The notes under the pieces are model-generated. The model saw only the letters and a program-made list of their open reading frames with translations. It searched no databases and was not told the origin of the DNA. DNA of 20,688 nucleotides from an uncultured Oribacterium sp. (lineage in GTDB: Bacteria > Bacillota > Clostridia > Lachnospirales > Lachnospiraceae): the NCBI GenBank assembly GCA_937927445.1, contig CALAOB010000021.1, forward strand, positions 1-20,688, given 5' to 3'. Positions 1 through 8,096 of the stretch are shown piece by piece. Position 1 is the first letter of the stretch. The number at the start of each line of letters is the position of its first letter. The translations under genes and the position numbers were made by a program.

Positions 1-24
1 GTTTCAGCCTCTGAGAAATTATTC
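1..24. repeat. Putative attachment-site copy, distal end of guaA island
   Basis: This 24-bp stretch matches 14986-15009 at 22 of 24 positions. The right copy overlaps the stop codon of guaA and the right arm of its terminator. Read on the minus strand, the left copy keeps GAATAATTTCT followed by AGAGGCTGAAAC, like the end of guaA and the first arm of its terminator. A further weaker match (TTCGGGTTCGAT against TTCGAGTTCGAT) lies at about 34-45. A displaced guaA 3' end is what integration at guaA leaves at the far side of an island. The left flank is outside the window, so the boundary is inferred. Confidence 0.6.
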
Positions 25-112
25 AAACTCTTTTTCGGGTTCGATTTTTCTTGTGAAAATAGTAATTTTTCATGCAAAAATCGTATCATTTTGATACTAT
101 TTCATATATTGT

Positions 113-258
113 TTATACGGTTGTATTTCTGGTGTACCCAAATTGTACCCAACACCTTTTCAAAACTATTTTGAAGTATTTCTCTGCAAAATTAGAGGTA
201 TTATTTAACCATTCTTGTCTTGATGAATCAATCATATCCCGGACTTCTTCGTGCCTCA
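113..258 (-). pseudogene. Coding-like remnant next to the left attachment site
   Basis: A minus-strand frame without stops runs from an in-frame TAA near 310 to a TAA at 113-115. Its last 50 or so residues (from LRHEEVRDMIDSS to a basic tail KIVLKRCWVQFGY) look like coding sequence. The upstream part overlaps the end of the 215-aa gene at 256-903. There is no convincing ribosome site, although an ATG (MIDSSRQEW) lies inside. The repeated TGTACCCAA sites fall within its 3' end. Its place beside an attachment site suggests the 3' end of an integrase gene, but no catalytic residues are visible, so the family is a guess. Confidence 0.3.
133..152. repeat. Tandem TGTACCCAA direct repeats, possible integrase arm sites
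   Basis: TGTACCCAA occurs at 133-141 and again at 144-152, so the copies start 11 bp apart, about one helical turn. Tyrosine recombinases of phages and islands bind short direct repeats (arm-type sites) just inside the attachment core, and this pair lies about 110 bp from the core-like sequence at 1-24. The assignment is inferred from position and spacing only. Confidence 0.4.
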
Positions 259-903
259 AAAATAAGACTGCATATGTATAGGATTCCCATCTTGGTCGGT
301 ATAATTATTAATTATCCCTATCAACAAATCAAATTGGCACAAATCATCTCTTACATCATTATTCTGTCTAAAACCATCAATAATCTCCGTAAGAGTTGTT
401 CCCTTTCCTCCACTTTGAATTGCAGAATTTACCCTCTTCACTTTCCAACCAAAAGGCTCAAACCTTTTATACTTTACTATATCACTTCTGAATTCAAATA
501 GTGGTGTCCCTGGCTTTGCATCCCATGCAATAATCAGCCACATTATTGCATTGTACAACTGCTTAGCCGTTGGGTTCCATGTTTCTTGCGCTCGCCTACC
601 ACCAGTTCCATCACCTCTATGTTCTCCGTCATTACCACCATCTCCATGCAAAGGATTAAACAATGGTAAACCTTCGTGATTCAGCAACTTAAGAAAATCT
701 CTTGAAGCTCCCATTCCACACTGAATAACTTCTTTTTTTCCATTAACTTTATGCACTGCTTCAAAAATATAGTAGTCTTTCTCAATAGTAGCTCCCGCGT
801 CACTATGTTTTGTTTGACCTGCCAATAACTGAATGTGCGCCACGGGTTCAACATTATAGTTTTGAACAATCCACTGTCTTTTTTCTGTGCTTCTACACTC
901 CAT
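256..903 (-). CDS. Hypothetical protein, 215 aa
   Basis: I do not assign a function. The protein looks genuine: it has balanced composition with a Gly/Asp/His-rich stretch near residues 85-105 (NPLHGDGGNDGEHRGDG), followed by NPTAKQLYNAIMWLIIAWDAKPG and a C-terminal end in SYF. The sequence around residues 32-75 (HSDAGATIEKDYYIF, then IQCGMGASRDFL) looks like a conserved core. No signal peptide or clear membrane segment is seen. The ATG at 903 has no good ribosome site, and an in-frame stop lies about 25 bases upstream, so the N-terminus may be displaced or the gene truncated. It lies between the island end and the IS110 remnant, which fits mobile-element cargo. Confidence 0.6.
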   Translation of the reverse strand: MECRSTEKRQWIVQNYNVEPVAHIQLLAGQTKHSDAGATIEKDYYIFEAVHKVNGKKEVIQCGMGASRDFLKLLNHEGLPLFNPLHGDGGNDGEHRGDGTGGRRAQETWNPTAKQLYNAIMWLIIAWDAKPGTPLFEFRSDIVKYKRFEPFGWKVKRVNSAIQSGGKGTTLTEIIDGFRQNNDVRDDLCQFDLLIGIINNYTDQDGNPIHMQSYF

Positions 904-915
904 AAACTCACGTAT

Positions 916-950
916 AATCCAATCATCTTAGATGGTGATTGGATTTTTCC
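916..950 (+). terminator. Hairpin with T-tract, probable rho-independent terminator
   Basis: A 12-bp stem (916-927 with 934-945, one G-T pair) closes a six-base loop TTAGAT and is followed by TTTTTCC. It has terminator form for plus-strand transcription, although no plus-strand gene lies just upstream. It sits directly before the start of the minus-strand 215-aa gene, so it could shield the IS110 remnant from read-through. Confidence 0.5.
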
Positions 951-955
951 TTTCT

Positions 956-1100
956 CCCAGTTAGCACTGGGTATTTATTCCCATCTCTGATATATTTTGA
1001 AAAGGCACTGTGGATCTGTACCTATATTATTACAGCTTTGACTGGTACGAGGTGACTCAGACCACAGCTTTTCGTCTATTACTGTTAATCAGTTTGTTAA
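956..1100 (+). ncRNA. Structured region upstream of IS110 transposase remnant, candidate bridge RNA
   Basis: A CCCAGT-TAGC-ACTGGG hairpin lies at 956-971. A larger stem follows: CTGTGG, bulged A, TCTG (1008-1018) pairs with CAGA-CCACAG (1058-1067). Inside it TACC (1019-1022) can pair with GGTA (1044-1047), leaving a 10-base bulge (1048-1057) and an apical loop of about 21 bases. IS110-group elements are known to encode a bridge RNA with internal guide loops in the non-coding end upstream of the transposase, and this region is in that position. The fold is seen by eye. The identity and the limits given are inference. Confidence 0.35.
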
Positions 1101-1190
1101 CGCATCGACGTTTCTATTTACGTGATTACACAGCCGAATTCTCTGTGGAAGACAGCAGTGCTCAAAATATTTATCAGGAGGTATAAACCT

Positions 1191-1667
1191 ATGTCAATGT
1201 ACTTTATTGGAATTGATATTTCCAAGTACAAACATGATTGCTGCATCATTTCTGCAGCTGATCAAAAAGTAGTTTCTAAAGTCACTGTTAAAAACAACAA
1301 AGCCGGCTTTGATGAACTACTCACCATCATTAACTCTCTATCTAATCCTGAGAACATAAGAATAGGGTTTGAATCAACTGCCCATTATGCTCTCAATCTT
1401 GAACTCTTCCTTGAAAGTTCTCTCCTAACCTTCATGGAAGTAAATCCTGTGCTGATCAGTGAATACAAGAAATCAAAGACACTTAGGCGTACAAAAACCG
1501 ACTCTGTTGACTGCGAATCAATAGCTCGTTGGTTAATGACTGTTGAGTACAAGCCCCATTCAAAAGGATTTTACCACGCTTACTCTTTAAAGTCATTAAC
1601 TCGTTTACGGGATAAACTCGCAGACAGGCCGACACTTCATGTGAGCTTCCAGAAATTTTGCAACTAA
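1191..1667 (+). pseudogene. IS110-family transposase, N-terminal fragment
   Basis: The start at 1191 is chosen because AGGAGG lies 10 bases upstream. The protein begins MSMYFIGIDISKYKHD, the first Asp of the IS110 DEDD (RuvC-like) nuclease. ESTAHY and then RRTKTDSVDCESIA follow, supplying the Glu and later Asp motifs. Similarity continues to SLTRLRDKL near residue 141. The last 15 or so residues (ADRPTLHVSF...) are unlike the family, and the frame stops at 1667. Family members are about 400 aa with a second C-terminal domain carrying a catalytic Ser, and all of that is missing here. The element should not move by itself. It is oriented opposite to the pectin operon. Confidence 0.8.
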
Positions 1668-1692
1668 AGCTCATCTAGCGAGCTTGTTTTGC
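1667..1692 (+). terminator. Small hairpin, weak terminator candidate
   Basis: AAGCTC (1667-1672) and GAGCTT (1680-1685) form a 6-bp stem with a seven-base loop, followed by GTTTTGC on the plus strand. It lies between the transposase fragment and the end of the minus-strand operon. The stem is short, so this is tentative. Confidence 0.25.
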
Positions 1693-1761
1693 TATCTCTG
1701 GATGTTCACACATATAGTTCTTCTATCTGCAGTTCCTTGGACTGGTTAATCAGGAAATGTT

Positions 1762-3816
1762 TCATTTTCTTCCTTTCATCTTTTCCTTATCTGCATGAAA
1801 ATCCAAGTATGAAGCATCTGGATAAGAATACTCCCCACGATAGTTGGAAGCGTTATATATTGGAAACTGTACTGGATGGTAAGCCTGAGACTTCGGAGCA
1901 TCGTCCTGCGTATAAATATACATAGAATGATAGTCCCATACCACTAGCTCATCTCTCTCATCTCCTGTCAAATTCAGTGACTCACAACACAGAACTGGAT
2001 GCCCATCATCTGGAAATTCGACTGCACGGATACCTTTGCCACTTATCAAGCCGCCCTTTTGCGCGTCCGCATTCGTCAAGATCAATTCCGTACCATCTCC
2101 ATCCCAGTTTACAGGAGCCAGAATGTTACCATTCATCTCATTTTCCATCTCCCAGATTTGATTTCCGTAACAATCATAAAGAAAGATCACACCCTGATGT
2201 CCCCAGAAGTTAGTAACCACGATCTCTCTTCCTTCCAGCTCCGGACAATAGTTCGCGATGGACACACGCTGTGCATGACCGATCATATCTCTTGCAACGA
2301 TATGTCCATAAAAATCGCCGATAAAGAATCCCTCTGTACCTGAAACGCAAGCGAAATGGCCTTCATCGTTACCTGGCATCCATTTTCCTGCTACGATCTC
2401 GTCTGTGTGGTCATCTGAAATCGGATAACTCCACAGTAGCTGGCCATCACTGTCTAACAATCTATATCCCACCAGCAGTTCATCTTTCCCATCTCCATCA
2501 ATGTCGATTGGAAGAGGACAATGACCAGTGTTCGTTGGGCTCTTATATTTCCACATGACATTCAGATTTTCGTCCAGAGCATAAATCCGACAGTAACGGT
2601 CTTTGATCAGAATATCAGCTGGTTTCTCTTTACCACGGAAGTTGCAAATACGAATGCCATCTGGGTTAATCCGCTCAAAAGCATATATCTGGTATGGGAC
2701 ACCTATCAAATCCGAGTCTTCATCATCCGATAATGGTGTTTTGGCAGATTTTTTGATATTTCCTGTCTCACCATCCAGAATTCGAATCTCGAAGTCCCAT
2801 CCAACGATCACTTCGTCTTTTCCATCTCCATCGATATCGTAGACCTGAAATGGCATATCTGCAGATACTTTGCCAAGCTTTTCTGCTTGATCCGAAGGCT
2901 CTCCCAACTGCCACAATACGTTACCCTCTAAATCGATCGCCGTCATACAACTGATAAACCCATATGCATCACGGCTAACTCTCTTCTGCATCTGTGCCAG
3001 AACCACATACCACTCATCCGTACCAGTCAGATGACCGAAACGAATCTGACGACTGGTTCCAAAATTTTTCAGATCAATTTTTTTCCAAAGTTTCATCTTT
3101 GGATGTTTGTTCATTTCTTCATTTTCTGCTTCTTTTGCTGCAAGTTCTGCCGCTTCAATTTCATGCTTCGTTTTCTCAGATACACATACCTTAAAATCTG
3201 CAAATCTAGATGGGCAATCTGCCGTAATAGCAACCTTTCCGCCTCTTGCTACCAGATCATCCTCTACGCAAAACAATTCCTGGTCATCAACGTAAAGTTT
3301 AGCAGTACGATCATCACAATCCACTTTCAAACGATATTCCTGGTCACAATTATGAGAAAAAGAGGCTTTTTTCAAGACCTGAATTTCTTCTTTATGGCGA
3401 TAAGCTACTGCTGCTGTATCTTTTCCTTCAAGATAAAATACCAGCGTATCAATACTGTGATTCATACTAAACGCCAGTCCTGCCATACCCTTTTGAGAAA
3501 GACGTCGGAGAGAAACCGACACCTCATAATTCTTCCACTGGTGTTTTCCCGTTTCTAGTGTTGGAAACATCCGATGAGGACGATTTTTCTCGATGCGCAT
3601 GGACTCCATGAAATGTCTTCCATCTCGCTCTGTAATCAACCAGGTTGGTCCGGTTCCGTTATAAGTATAATTACAAACCATATCTACCCAGTTGCCATGG
3701 TAACCATCCTCTACCACATATTGGTATTCTCCCATAGCTGTATGGTCTTTGTCATACGGAAACTCTCCGATAGGAAAATCTTTAAAATCTTCACTGCTCA
3801 ACACAACATTTTTCAT
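1762..3816 (-). CDS. LamG-like plus FG-GAP beta-propeller protein, possible rhamnogalacturonan-lyase-like
   Basis: The protein has 684 aa with the ATG at 3816, preceded by AAGGGGG; a GTG further upstream lacks such a site. Residues 1-212 look like a concanavalin/LamG-type sandwich (WKNYEVSVSLRRL, GMAGLAFSMN, YRLKVDCDDRTAKLYVDD). Residues 213-240 are a charged Ala/Glu-rich linker. Residues 240-640 form a propeller with calcium-type loops DIDGDGKDE at 327-335 and 438-446, WDGDGTE at 571-577 and GDERDEL at 618-624. Family PL11 rhamnogalacturonan lyases use a propeller with such loops, but I cannot match a catalytic site. There is no signal peptide, so it is probably cytoplasmic. It is last in the operon. 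An enzyme on pectin oligomers is the likely role; a binding protein is the alternative. Confidence 0.7.
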   Translation of the reverse strand: MKNVVLSSEDFKDFPIGEFPYDKDHTAMGEYQYVVEDGYHGNWVDMVCNYTYNGTGPTWLITERDGRHFMESMRIEKNRPHRMFPTLETGKHQWKNYEVSVSLRRLSQKGMAGLAFSMNHSIDTLVFYLEGKDTAAVAYRHKEEIQVLKKASFSHNCDQEYRLKVDCDDRTAKLYVDDQELFCVEDDLVARGGKVAITADCPSRFADFKVCVSEKTKHEIEAAELAAKEAENEEMNKHPKMKLWKKIDLKNFGTSRQIRFGHLTGTDEWYVVLAQMQKRVSRDAYGFISCMTAIDLEGNVLWQLGEPSDQAEKLGKVSADMPFQVYDIDGDGKDEVIVGWDFEIRILDGETGNIKKSAKTPLSDDEDSDLIGVPYQIYAFERINPDGIRICNFRGKEKPADILIKDRYCRIYALDENLNVMWKYKSPTNTGHCPLPIDIDGDGKDELLVGYRLLDSDGQLLWSYPISDDHTDEIVAGKWMPGNDEGHFACVSGTEGFFIGDFYGHIVARDMIGHAQRVSIANYCPELEGREIVVTNFWGHQGVIFLYDCYGNQIWEMENEMNGNILAPVNWDGDGTELILTNADAQKGGLISGKGIRAVEFPDDGHPVLCCESLNLTGDERDELVVWDYHSMYIYTQDDAPKSQAYHPVQFPIYNASNYRGEYSYPDASYLDFHADKEKMKGRK

Positions 3817-3919
3817 TGTATATTCCCCCTTCTCTTGAATTAAATCTATTTTCACCCTTTCCCAGTAAATAGGCCCACTCTCTAAGCCATATTGGATTTG
3901 AGTATGTGAACTGTCTTAT

Positions 3920-5371
3920 TTAGCAATCTACTTCTGCTGTAAAAACGCCCTGAAACTCGTTGAACTTTGTTTCTTCTGTTTTCCGCATAAGAAGCGTCAG
4001 GGTTCCATCTTCCGCAAACACAAGTTTAAAATGGATCGAAGCAACAGATTCATCAATCAGCTGGCAGCATACGTAAAATGTATCTCTACTATACCAGGCG
4101 CCAGATGAAGCGCATAACTGATGATACTCTGGGAACATCCCGACCAGATTATGTCCTATACCAAATGCAATCTGATGAATCCCGCGCTCATTTTCATATT
4201 CCAGAACACCACTCTGATTCGTCTTCAAAGTTAAGCGCATCCGATAAAATCCTTCTTTGTTTACATGGAATTTGTAATCTTTTCCATTTATTAACTCAGC
4301 TACATTCTCGCCACCACAGTCTTCAAGAGTGGGAAGTGCCAGGTGCTCACATTTCACTTTCCATGCCTTTTGGTCTGTTTCTTCTAATTCTTTAAGTGGC
4401 TGATCAGATAGCTGCTCGAAGATTTCTGTCTGGATCAGATCCAAAATCATATCACTTCCATTGGGAATTCCTTGCGTATCCGCAGTCAGTGTAATTACCA
4501 TATCCTGCTCTGGAAAGCACATTGTATCCTGGCTTCCCATACCAATCATGGCGAAACCATCACCTGGCATTTTCCAGAATTGGAATCCATAACCCCAGTC
4601 TCGTAAAGAACTCATGACCGTCGGAGTCTGAAATCCAAGCGCCTGATCTAAATATTCTTTCGGATAAATCTGTCTACCAGTCTCTTTTCCATAATCATCC
4701 GGATCCTTTCCTTCGTTTAGTAGCATCAAACCTACTTTTAACATATCCGTTGGTTTTGCCATTAAACCAGAACCGCCCATGGAAACACCGAATGGGTCTT
4801 CCATGATGTAGCTTTCTTCCGAAAAGCCAATCTGTCTAAGAACTCGGTCCTTTAAGAAATCCAGTAATTTCTGTCCCGTCAGCTTTTCAACCAGAGCACA
4901 TAAAGTATGAGATGCAGACGTGTCATACATAAAGATCTGTCCCGGACGATGAGTCGGTAACGTCTGAAAAAAGCTTCTGACCCAGTTTTCTGTGGTGCTG
5001 GTCTTATTATACGTAGTCATATTGTGACAGGTTTCCATCCGCAGCATGTTTTTGATCGTCATCTCTTCCAGCCACGGATGCACTCTTCCCGGAAGATACT
5101 CCGGGAAATACTGGCATATTTTATCATCCAGATGAATCACCCCGTCCGAAACTAAAATCCCTATAGCAAGAGATACATAGCTCTTCGTCTCCGAAAACAT
5201 CCGATGCAATGTATCTTTTCCATACGGCTGATAATAAGCTTCCAGCACCATATATCCATGTCTGGCAATCAAAATACTATGCACCGGTATTTTCTGTGCT
5301 TTTAATTTATCAACAAAGCGCTCTAAAGCTTTGCTTGGAATTCCCTGTTTTTCTGGTGTGCTGGTTTTCAT
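3920..5371 (-). CDS. Serine hydrolase, beta-lactamase / class C PBP family
   Basis: The start at 5371 has AGGAG nine bases upstream. A TTG ten codons earlier overlaps the ogl stop codon and has no good site. The 483-aa protein has the SxxK motif in RMFSETKSYVS (Ser60, Lys63), and Tyr149 in FMYDTSAS fits the Tyr of the second motif. GMGSQDT near residue 288 may be the third motif. The beta-lactamase-like domain ends near residue 330. A C-terminal beta-rich domain (about 340-483) follows, with FYRMRLTLKTNQSGVLEY and FKLVFAEDGTLTLLM. No export signal is seen. Family members include esterases and peptidases. In this locus an esterase removing acyl groups from pectic oligomers is plausible but unproven. 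It follows ogl by 26 bases. Confidence 0.8.
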   Translation of the reverse strand: MKTSTPEKQGIPSKALERFVDKLKAQKIPVHSILIARHGYMVLEAYYQPYGKDTLHRMFSETKSYVSLAIGILVSDGVIHLDDKICQYFPEYLPGRVHPWLEEMTIKNMLRMETCHNMTTYNKTSTTENWVRSFFQTLPTHRPGQIFMYDTSASHTLCALVEKLTGQKLLDFLKDRVLRQIGFSEESYIMEDPFGVSMGGSGLMAKPTDMLKVGLMLLNEGKDPDDYGKETGRQIYPKEYLDQALGFQTPTVMSSLRDWGYGFQFWKMPGDGFAMIGMGSQDTMCFPEQDMVITLTADTQGIPNGSDMILDLIQTEIFEQLSDQPLKELEETDQKAWKVKCEHLALPTLEDCGGENVAELINGKDYKFHVNKEGFYRMRLTLKTNQSGVLEYENERGIHQIAFGIGHNLVGMFPEYHQLCASSGAWYSRDTFYVCCQLIDESVASIHFKLVFAEDGTLTLLMRKTEETKFNEFQGVFTAEVDC

Positions 5372-5397
5372 TTGTTTATACTCCTGTCTTAGAAACT

Positions 5398-6567
5398 TCA
5401 AATATCTTCTGGCACATCTACTAAGAAAAGATTATCATGCCATTCATCCGTATCTGCCGCATACAGCAGCTTCTTACCATTCCAGCTGACTGTCGGATGG
5501 CAGTGAGATCTCTGATAATGCCAGGTAGTATTATGATTTGCCAGAACTTTCATCTTCGCTTTTCCATCCTTATCCGGTTTAATCAGCAGGATATCTTCTA
5601 CTGCATCCCCTACGAACATGGACATATCTCCATTTGCAAAATAGTGATTACAGTAGAATGGCATATCGATCTTCCGATATACGGTTCCATCTTTATGAGC
5701 AAAGCCAAAGTATGGTGTTTCTGTACTCATATTTTGAGAAGCATATACCTGGCTCTTGGAGTTGGAAATCGTACCATCATGACCCCCTCGGCGATTATCA
5801 AAAATGATGTCCCCTTTCTGGGACCAGAACTCATGGCCGACACAATCATCCTCAGTTTGACGGAAGCATGGCCAAAAATCTCCAGTCTTCATATTGATCA
5901 ACCAGATTCTCTGTTGAACATAATTCCACGGTCCTTCATGACAGAACATGGCTATCTCTGGATCATCCGGAGAAAACTGAAAATGACTCAGCCAATGTGT
6001 ATCTCTAAATACATCATGAAATTCACTTCCGTCTAAACGCAGCATGGAAACACGGCCATCTTTAGTTGCAAACATTTTTTCCTTAAACCCTGCATAGTTA
6101 GGGCCTCCGTCTGGAAGAGCATCCACATCCTCATTCCGATTGATTCCGATCCACTGCTTGTCACAGCTAAAGGACAGCTGTGTTATCAGCATATGTTCTT
6201 TATCCGCATAAATAAGTTTGTTTTCTCTTGTTTTTGTATTGTAAAGATGGATATTATTCTCAGTTACATAGGCTATATACTCACTATCCGGAGTTTTCGT
6301 GATTTTTCCAAATTCAATTCCTTTCGGTTCATCCGTCAGCTGCACCATTTCGCCGCTCTCAAGATTCATTTTGAACAAGTTGAATATTTCTGTTTCTTCA
6401 TACCCGCGATTGGATAAGAAATAAATCGTCTCTCCATCCAGATCAAAGGAGTTCTCTGTAAAATAAAAATGAACATTAATTCCATGATTGGTTAACTGCG
6501 TAATTCTTGCTCCACTTTTTATATCTGTAAACGTTCTCTTCTCAGACGCATATTTCGTTCCTACCAT
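5398..6567 (-). CDS. ogl: Oligogalacturonate lyase, polysaccharide lyase family 22
   Basis: Oligogalacturonate lyase cleaves short, often unsaturated, oligogalacturonides in the cytoplasm by beta-elimination, giving 5-keto-4-deoxyuronate for central metabolism. The 389-aa length is typical for PL22. The protein is a propeller with HWLSHFQFSPDDPE (191-204), HEGPWNYVQQRIWLIN (210-225) and DDCVGHEFWSQKGD (240-253). The Mn2+ site known in PL22 matches Gln352, His355 and His357 in YQRSHCHPT, with His308 in CNHYFANGD as the fourth ligand. GGAGG precedes the ATG by eight bases. It follows the binding-protein gene across a gap with a strong hairpin and precedes the serine hydrolase. It lacks a signal peptide, as expected for this enzyme. 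Confidence 0.92.
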   Translation of the reverse strand: MVGTKYASEKRTFTDIKSGARITQLTNHGINVHFYFTENSFDLDGETIYFLSNRGYEETEIFNLFKMNLESGEMVQLTDEPKGIEFGKITKTPDSEYIAYVTENNIHLYNTKTRENKLIYADKEHMLITQLSFSCDKQWIGINRNEDVDALPDGGPNYAGFKEKMFATKDGRVSMLRLDGSEFHDVFRDTHWLSHFQFSPDDPEIAMFCHEGPWNYVQQRIWLINMKTGDFWPCFRQTEDDCVGHEFWSQKGDIIFDNRRGGHDGTISNSKSQVYASQNMSTETPYFGFAHKDGTVYRKIDMPFYCNHYFANGDMSMFVGDAVEDILLIKPDKDGKAKMKVLANHNTTWHYQRSHCHPTVSWNGKKLLYAADTDEWHDNLFLVDVPEDI

Positions 6568-6594
6568 GTCTTTCCCTCCAGATGATGCTTAAAT

Positions 6595-6637
6595 GAAAGA
6601 CAGGGGCACATCGTACATTCGTGTGCCCCTGTCTTTC
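6595..6637. terminator. Strong 16-bp hairpin between binding protein and ogl
   Basis: GAAAGACAGGGGCACA (6595-6610) pairs perfectly with 6622-6637 around an 11-base loop. Plus-strand reading has a T-rich tail (TTTATTTTTTTA), but all genes here run on the minus strand, where the tail is only CATTTAAG. In the operon's direction it is therefore a weak terminator or an RNA-stabilising hairpin. Such structures after binding-protein genes are known to raise their output over downstream genes. Confidence 0.6.
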
Positions 6638-6680
6638 TTTATTTTTTTATTTAGCTGCTATACCTGGCACCTATTCTGTT

Positions 6681-8063
6681 TTAATTTGCCATATAGTTCG
6701 CATATGCCTCATTCAAATATTCTGCCCACATATCAAGTAATTCCTTTGCTGTCATATCACCAGACATAACAGACTGGATACCTGGCTCGATATAAGTAGA
6801 GTTAATGCTGCCCCACTCAGGAAGATATGTTGGAGAAGTATAGGTTATGCAATTATCCTGACTGGTTGCTTCGATTGCGCACTGTATATGCTGCATATCC
6901 TTCATCCAGTCATCATTGTAACATGCGGTGTTGGTTGGAAGCTGGCCGATCGATTTATTCCAGTAGCTGTTTGCTTCCTGTCCACACATATATGTGATCC
7001 ATTTCCAAGCAGCTTCCTTATTCTTACAGGTGTCAAACATAGCTAAACCTGTGATAGCTCCACCAAAGTTGACATATTTTCCATTCGCTGCTGTTGGAAG
7101 TGGATTTGCTGTAAATCCTGTTGTTCCACCAAACGCAGTTACATGGCTACCGTACGATCCGAGGTTATGCGTAAGCATCGCTGATACGCCTGAATCAAAG
7201 TTTGCAGAAATCTCTTTGTAACCTGCGGTGATATCGCTCTCCGGAGTGTACTCGCCATATAAGCTAAGGTATTTTTCAAGGAACTCTACTGCCTCATCAC
7301 AGTTAATGGTCGTCTTACCATCCTTGTCAAATACTTCATTGGTTCCTAAGTAAGAATAGATAAAGTCAATTAAAATCGCCGGAGATGAAGAGCCACCACG
7401 AATCGTATATCCGTACTGTCCCTTATCTTTATCTGTTAATAATTTAGCATCTTCGAAAAACTCATCCCAGGTCTTTGGTGCTTCCAGACCAGCCTTTTCA
7501 AACATTTCATCATTTGTCCACAGGGTGATAAAGTTGGCAGACGTTGGCATCATATAAAGTTTTCCATCTTTATTTTGTGTACGACATACCTGTAGATAGC
7601 CCTCTTCCATATCCTTGGAGCCGTCCCATGCATCAAACATATCATCCAGTGCAACGCAATGATTCTGGCCAATCAGTGTAGCTGCCCAAGCATTATTAAA
7701 ACCTCCAACATCTGGTGTCTCTCCAGCAGCGATTGCAGTCTGATACTTCGAAAGCGCATCTCCAGAAGATAGTCCTAAATATTCAATGTGAATATCCGGG
7801 TTTTCTTTTTCGAAGTTTTCGATGATATCCATGTAATACTGAGTTCTTTGATCACCTGCATTCTCATCCCAGAAGGTGACCGTTACCTTATCTCCAGATG
7901 CTGCTGTTTCTTCTTTTGCCGCCTCAGTTGAATCCGATTTCGCTGCCTCTGTTGCTGCCGCGGTCGTTCCTCCAGCACTGTCTCCAGCCCCACCGCAGGC
8001 TGCCAGCGAAGCTGTCATTGTTGCTGCCATTGCGCATGCCAATACCTTTTTCATTTTTTTCAT
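6681..8063 (-). CDS. Sugar ABC transporter, extracellular solute-binding lipoprotein
   Basis: This is the 460-aa binding protein of a CUT1-type (family 1) sugar importer. It starts with a Lys-rich signal peptide and a lipobox SLAAC with Cys23, then a Gly/Ala/Thr/Glu linker (24-58). The mature fold begins VTVTFWDENAGDQRTQYY. A family-like stretch follows (FEKENPDIHIEYLG, then TPDVGGFNNAWA), and later KEAAWKWITYMCG. It is anchored on the outer face of the membrane and delivers ligand to the two permeases encoded just upstream. AAAGGAG lies eight bases before the ATG. The co-transcribed oligogalacturonate lyase suggests oligogalacturonides as ligand (inference from context). Confidence 0.93.
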   Translation of the reverse strand: MKKMKKVLACAMAATMTASLAACGGAGDSAGGTTAAATEAAKSDSTEAAKEETAASGDKVTVTFWDENAGDQRTQYYMDIIENFEKENPDIHIEYLGLSSGDALSKYQTAIAAGETPDVGGFNNAWAATLIGQNHCVALDDMFDAWDGSKDMEEGYLQVCRTQNKDGKLYMMPTSANFITLWTNDEMFEKAGLEAPKTWDEFFEDAKLLTDKDKGQYGYTIRGGSSSPAILIDFIYSYLGTNEVFDKDGKTTINCDEAVEFLEKYLSLYGEYTPESDITAGYKEISANFDSGVSAMLTHNLGSYGSHVTAFGGTTGFTANPLPTAANGKYVNFGGAITGLAMFDTCKNKEAAWKWITYMCGQEANSYWNKSIGQLPTNTACYNDDWMKDMQHIQCAIEATSQDNCITYTSPTYLPEWGSINSTYIEPGIQSVMSGDMTAKELLDMWAEYLNEAYANYMAN

Positions 8064-8096
8064 AGCTCTTCTCCTTTGTATACTTTTTTTAAGGGA

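Noticed and set aside
72..281. 69-codon plus-strand frame at the left end
   Set aside because: No ribosome site and a composition typical of AT-rich non-coding DNA. The minus-strand frame here is more protein-like.
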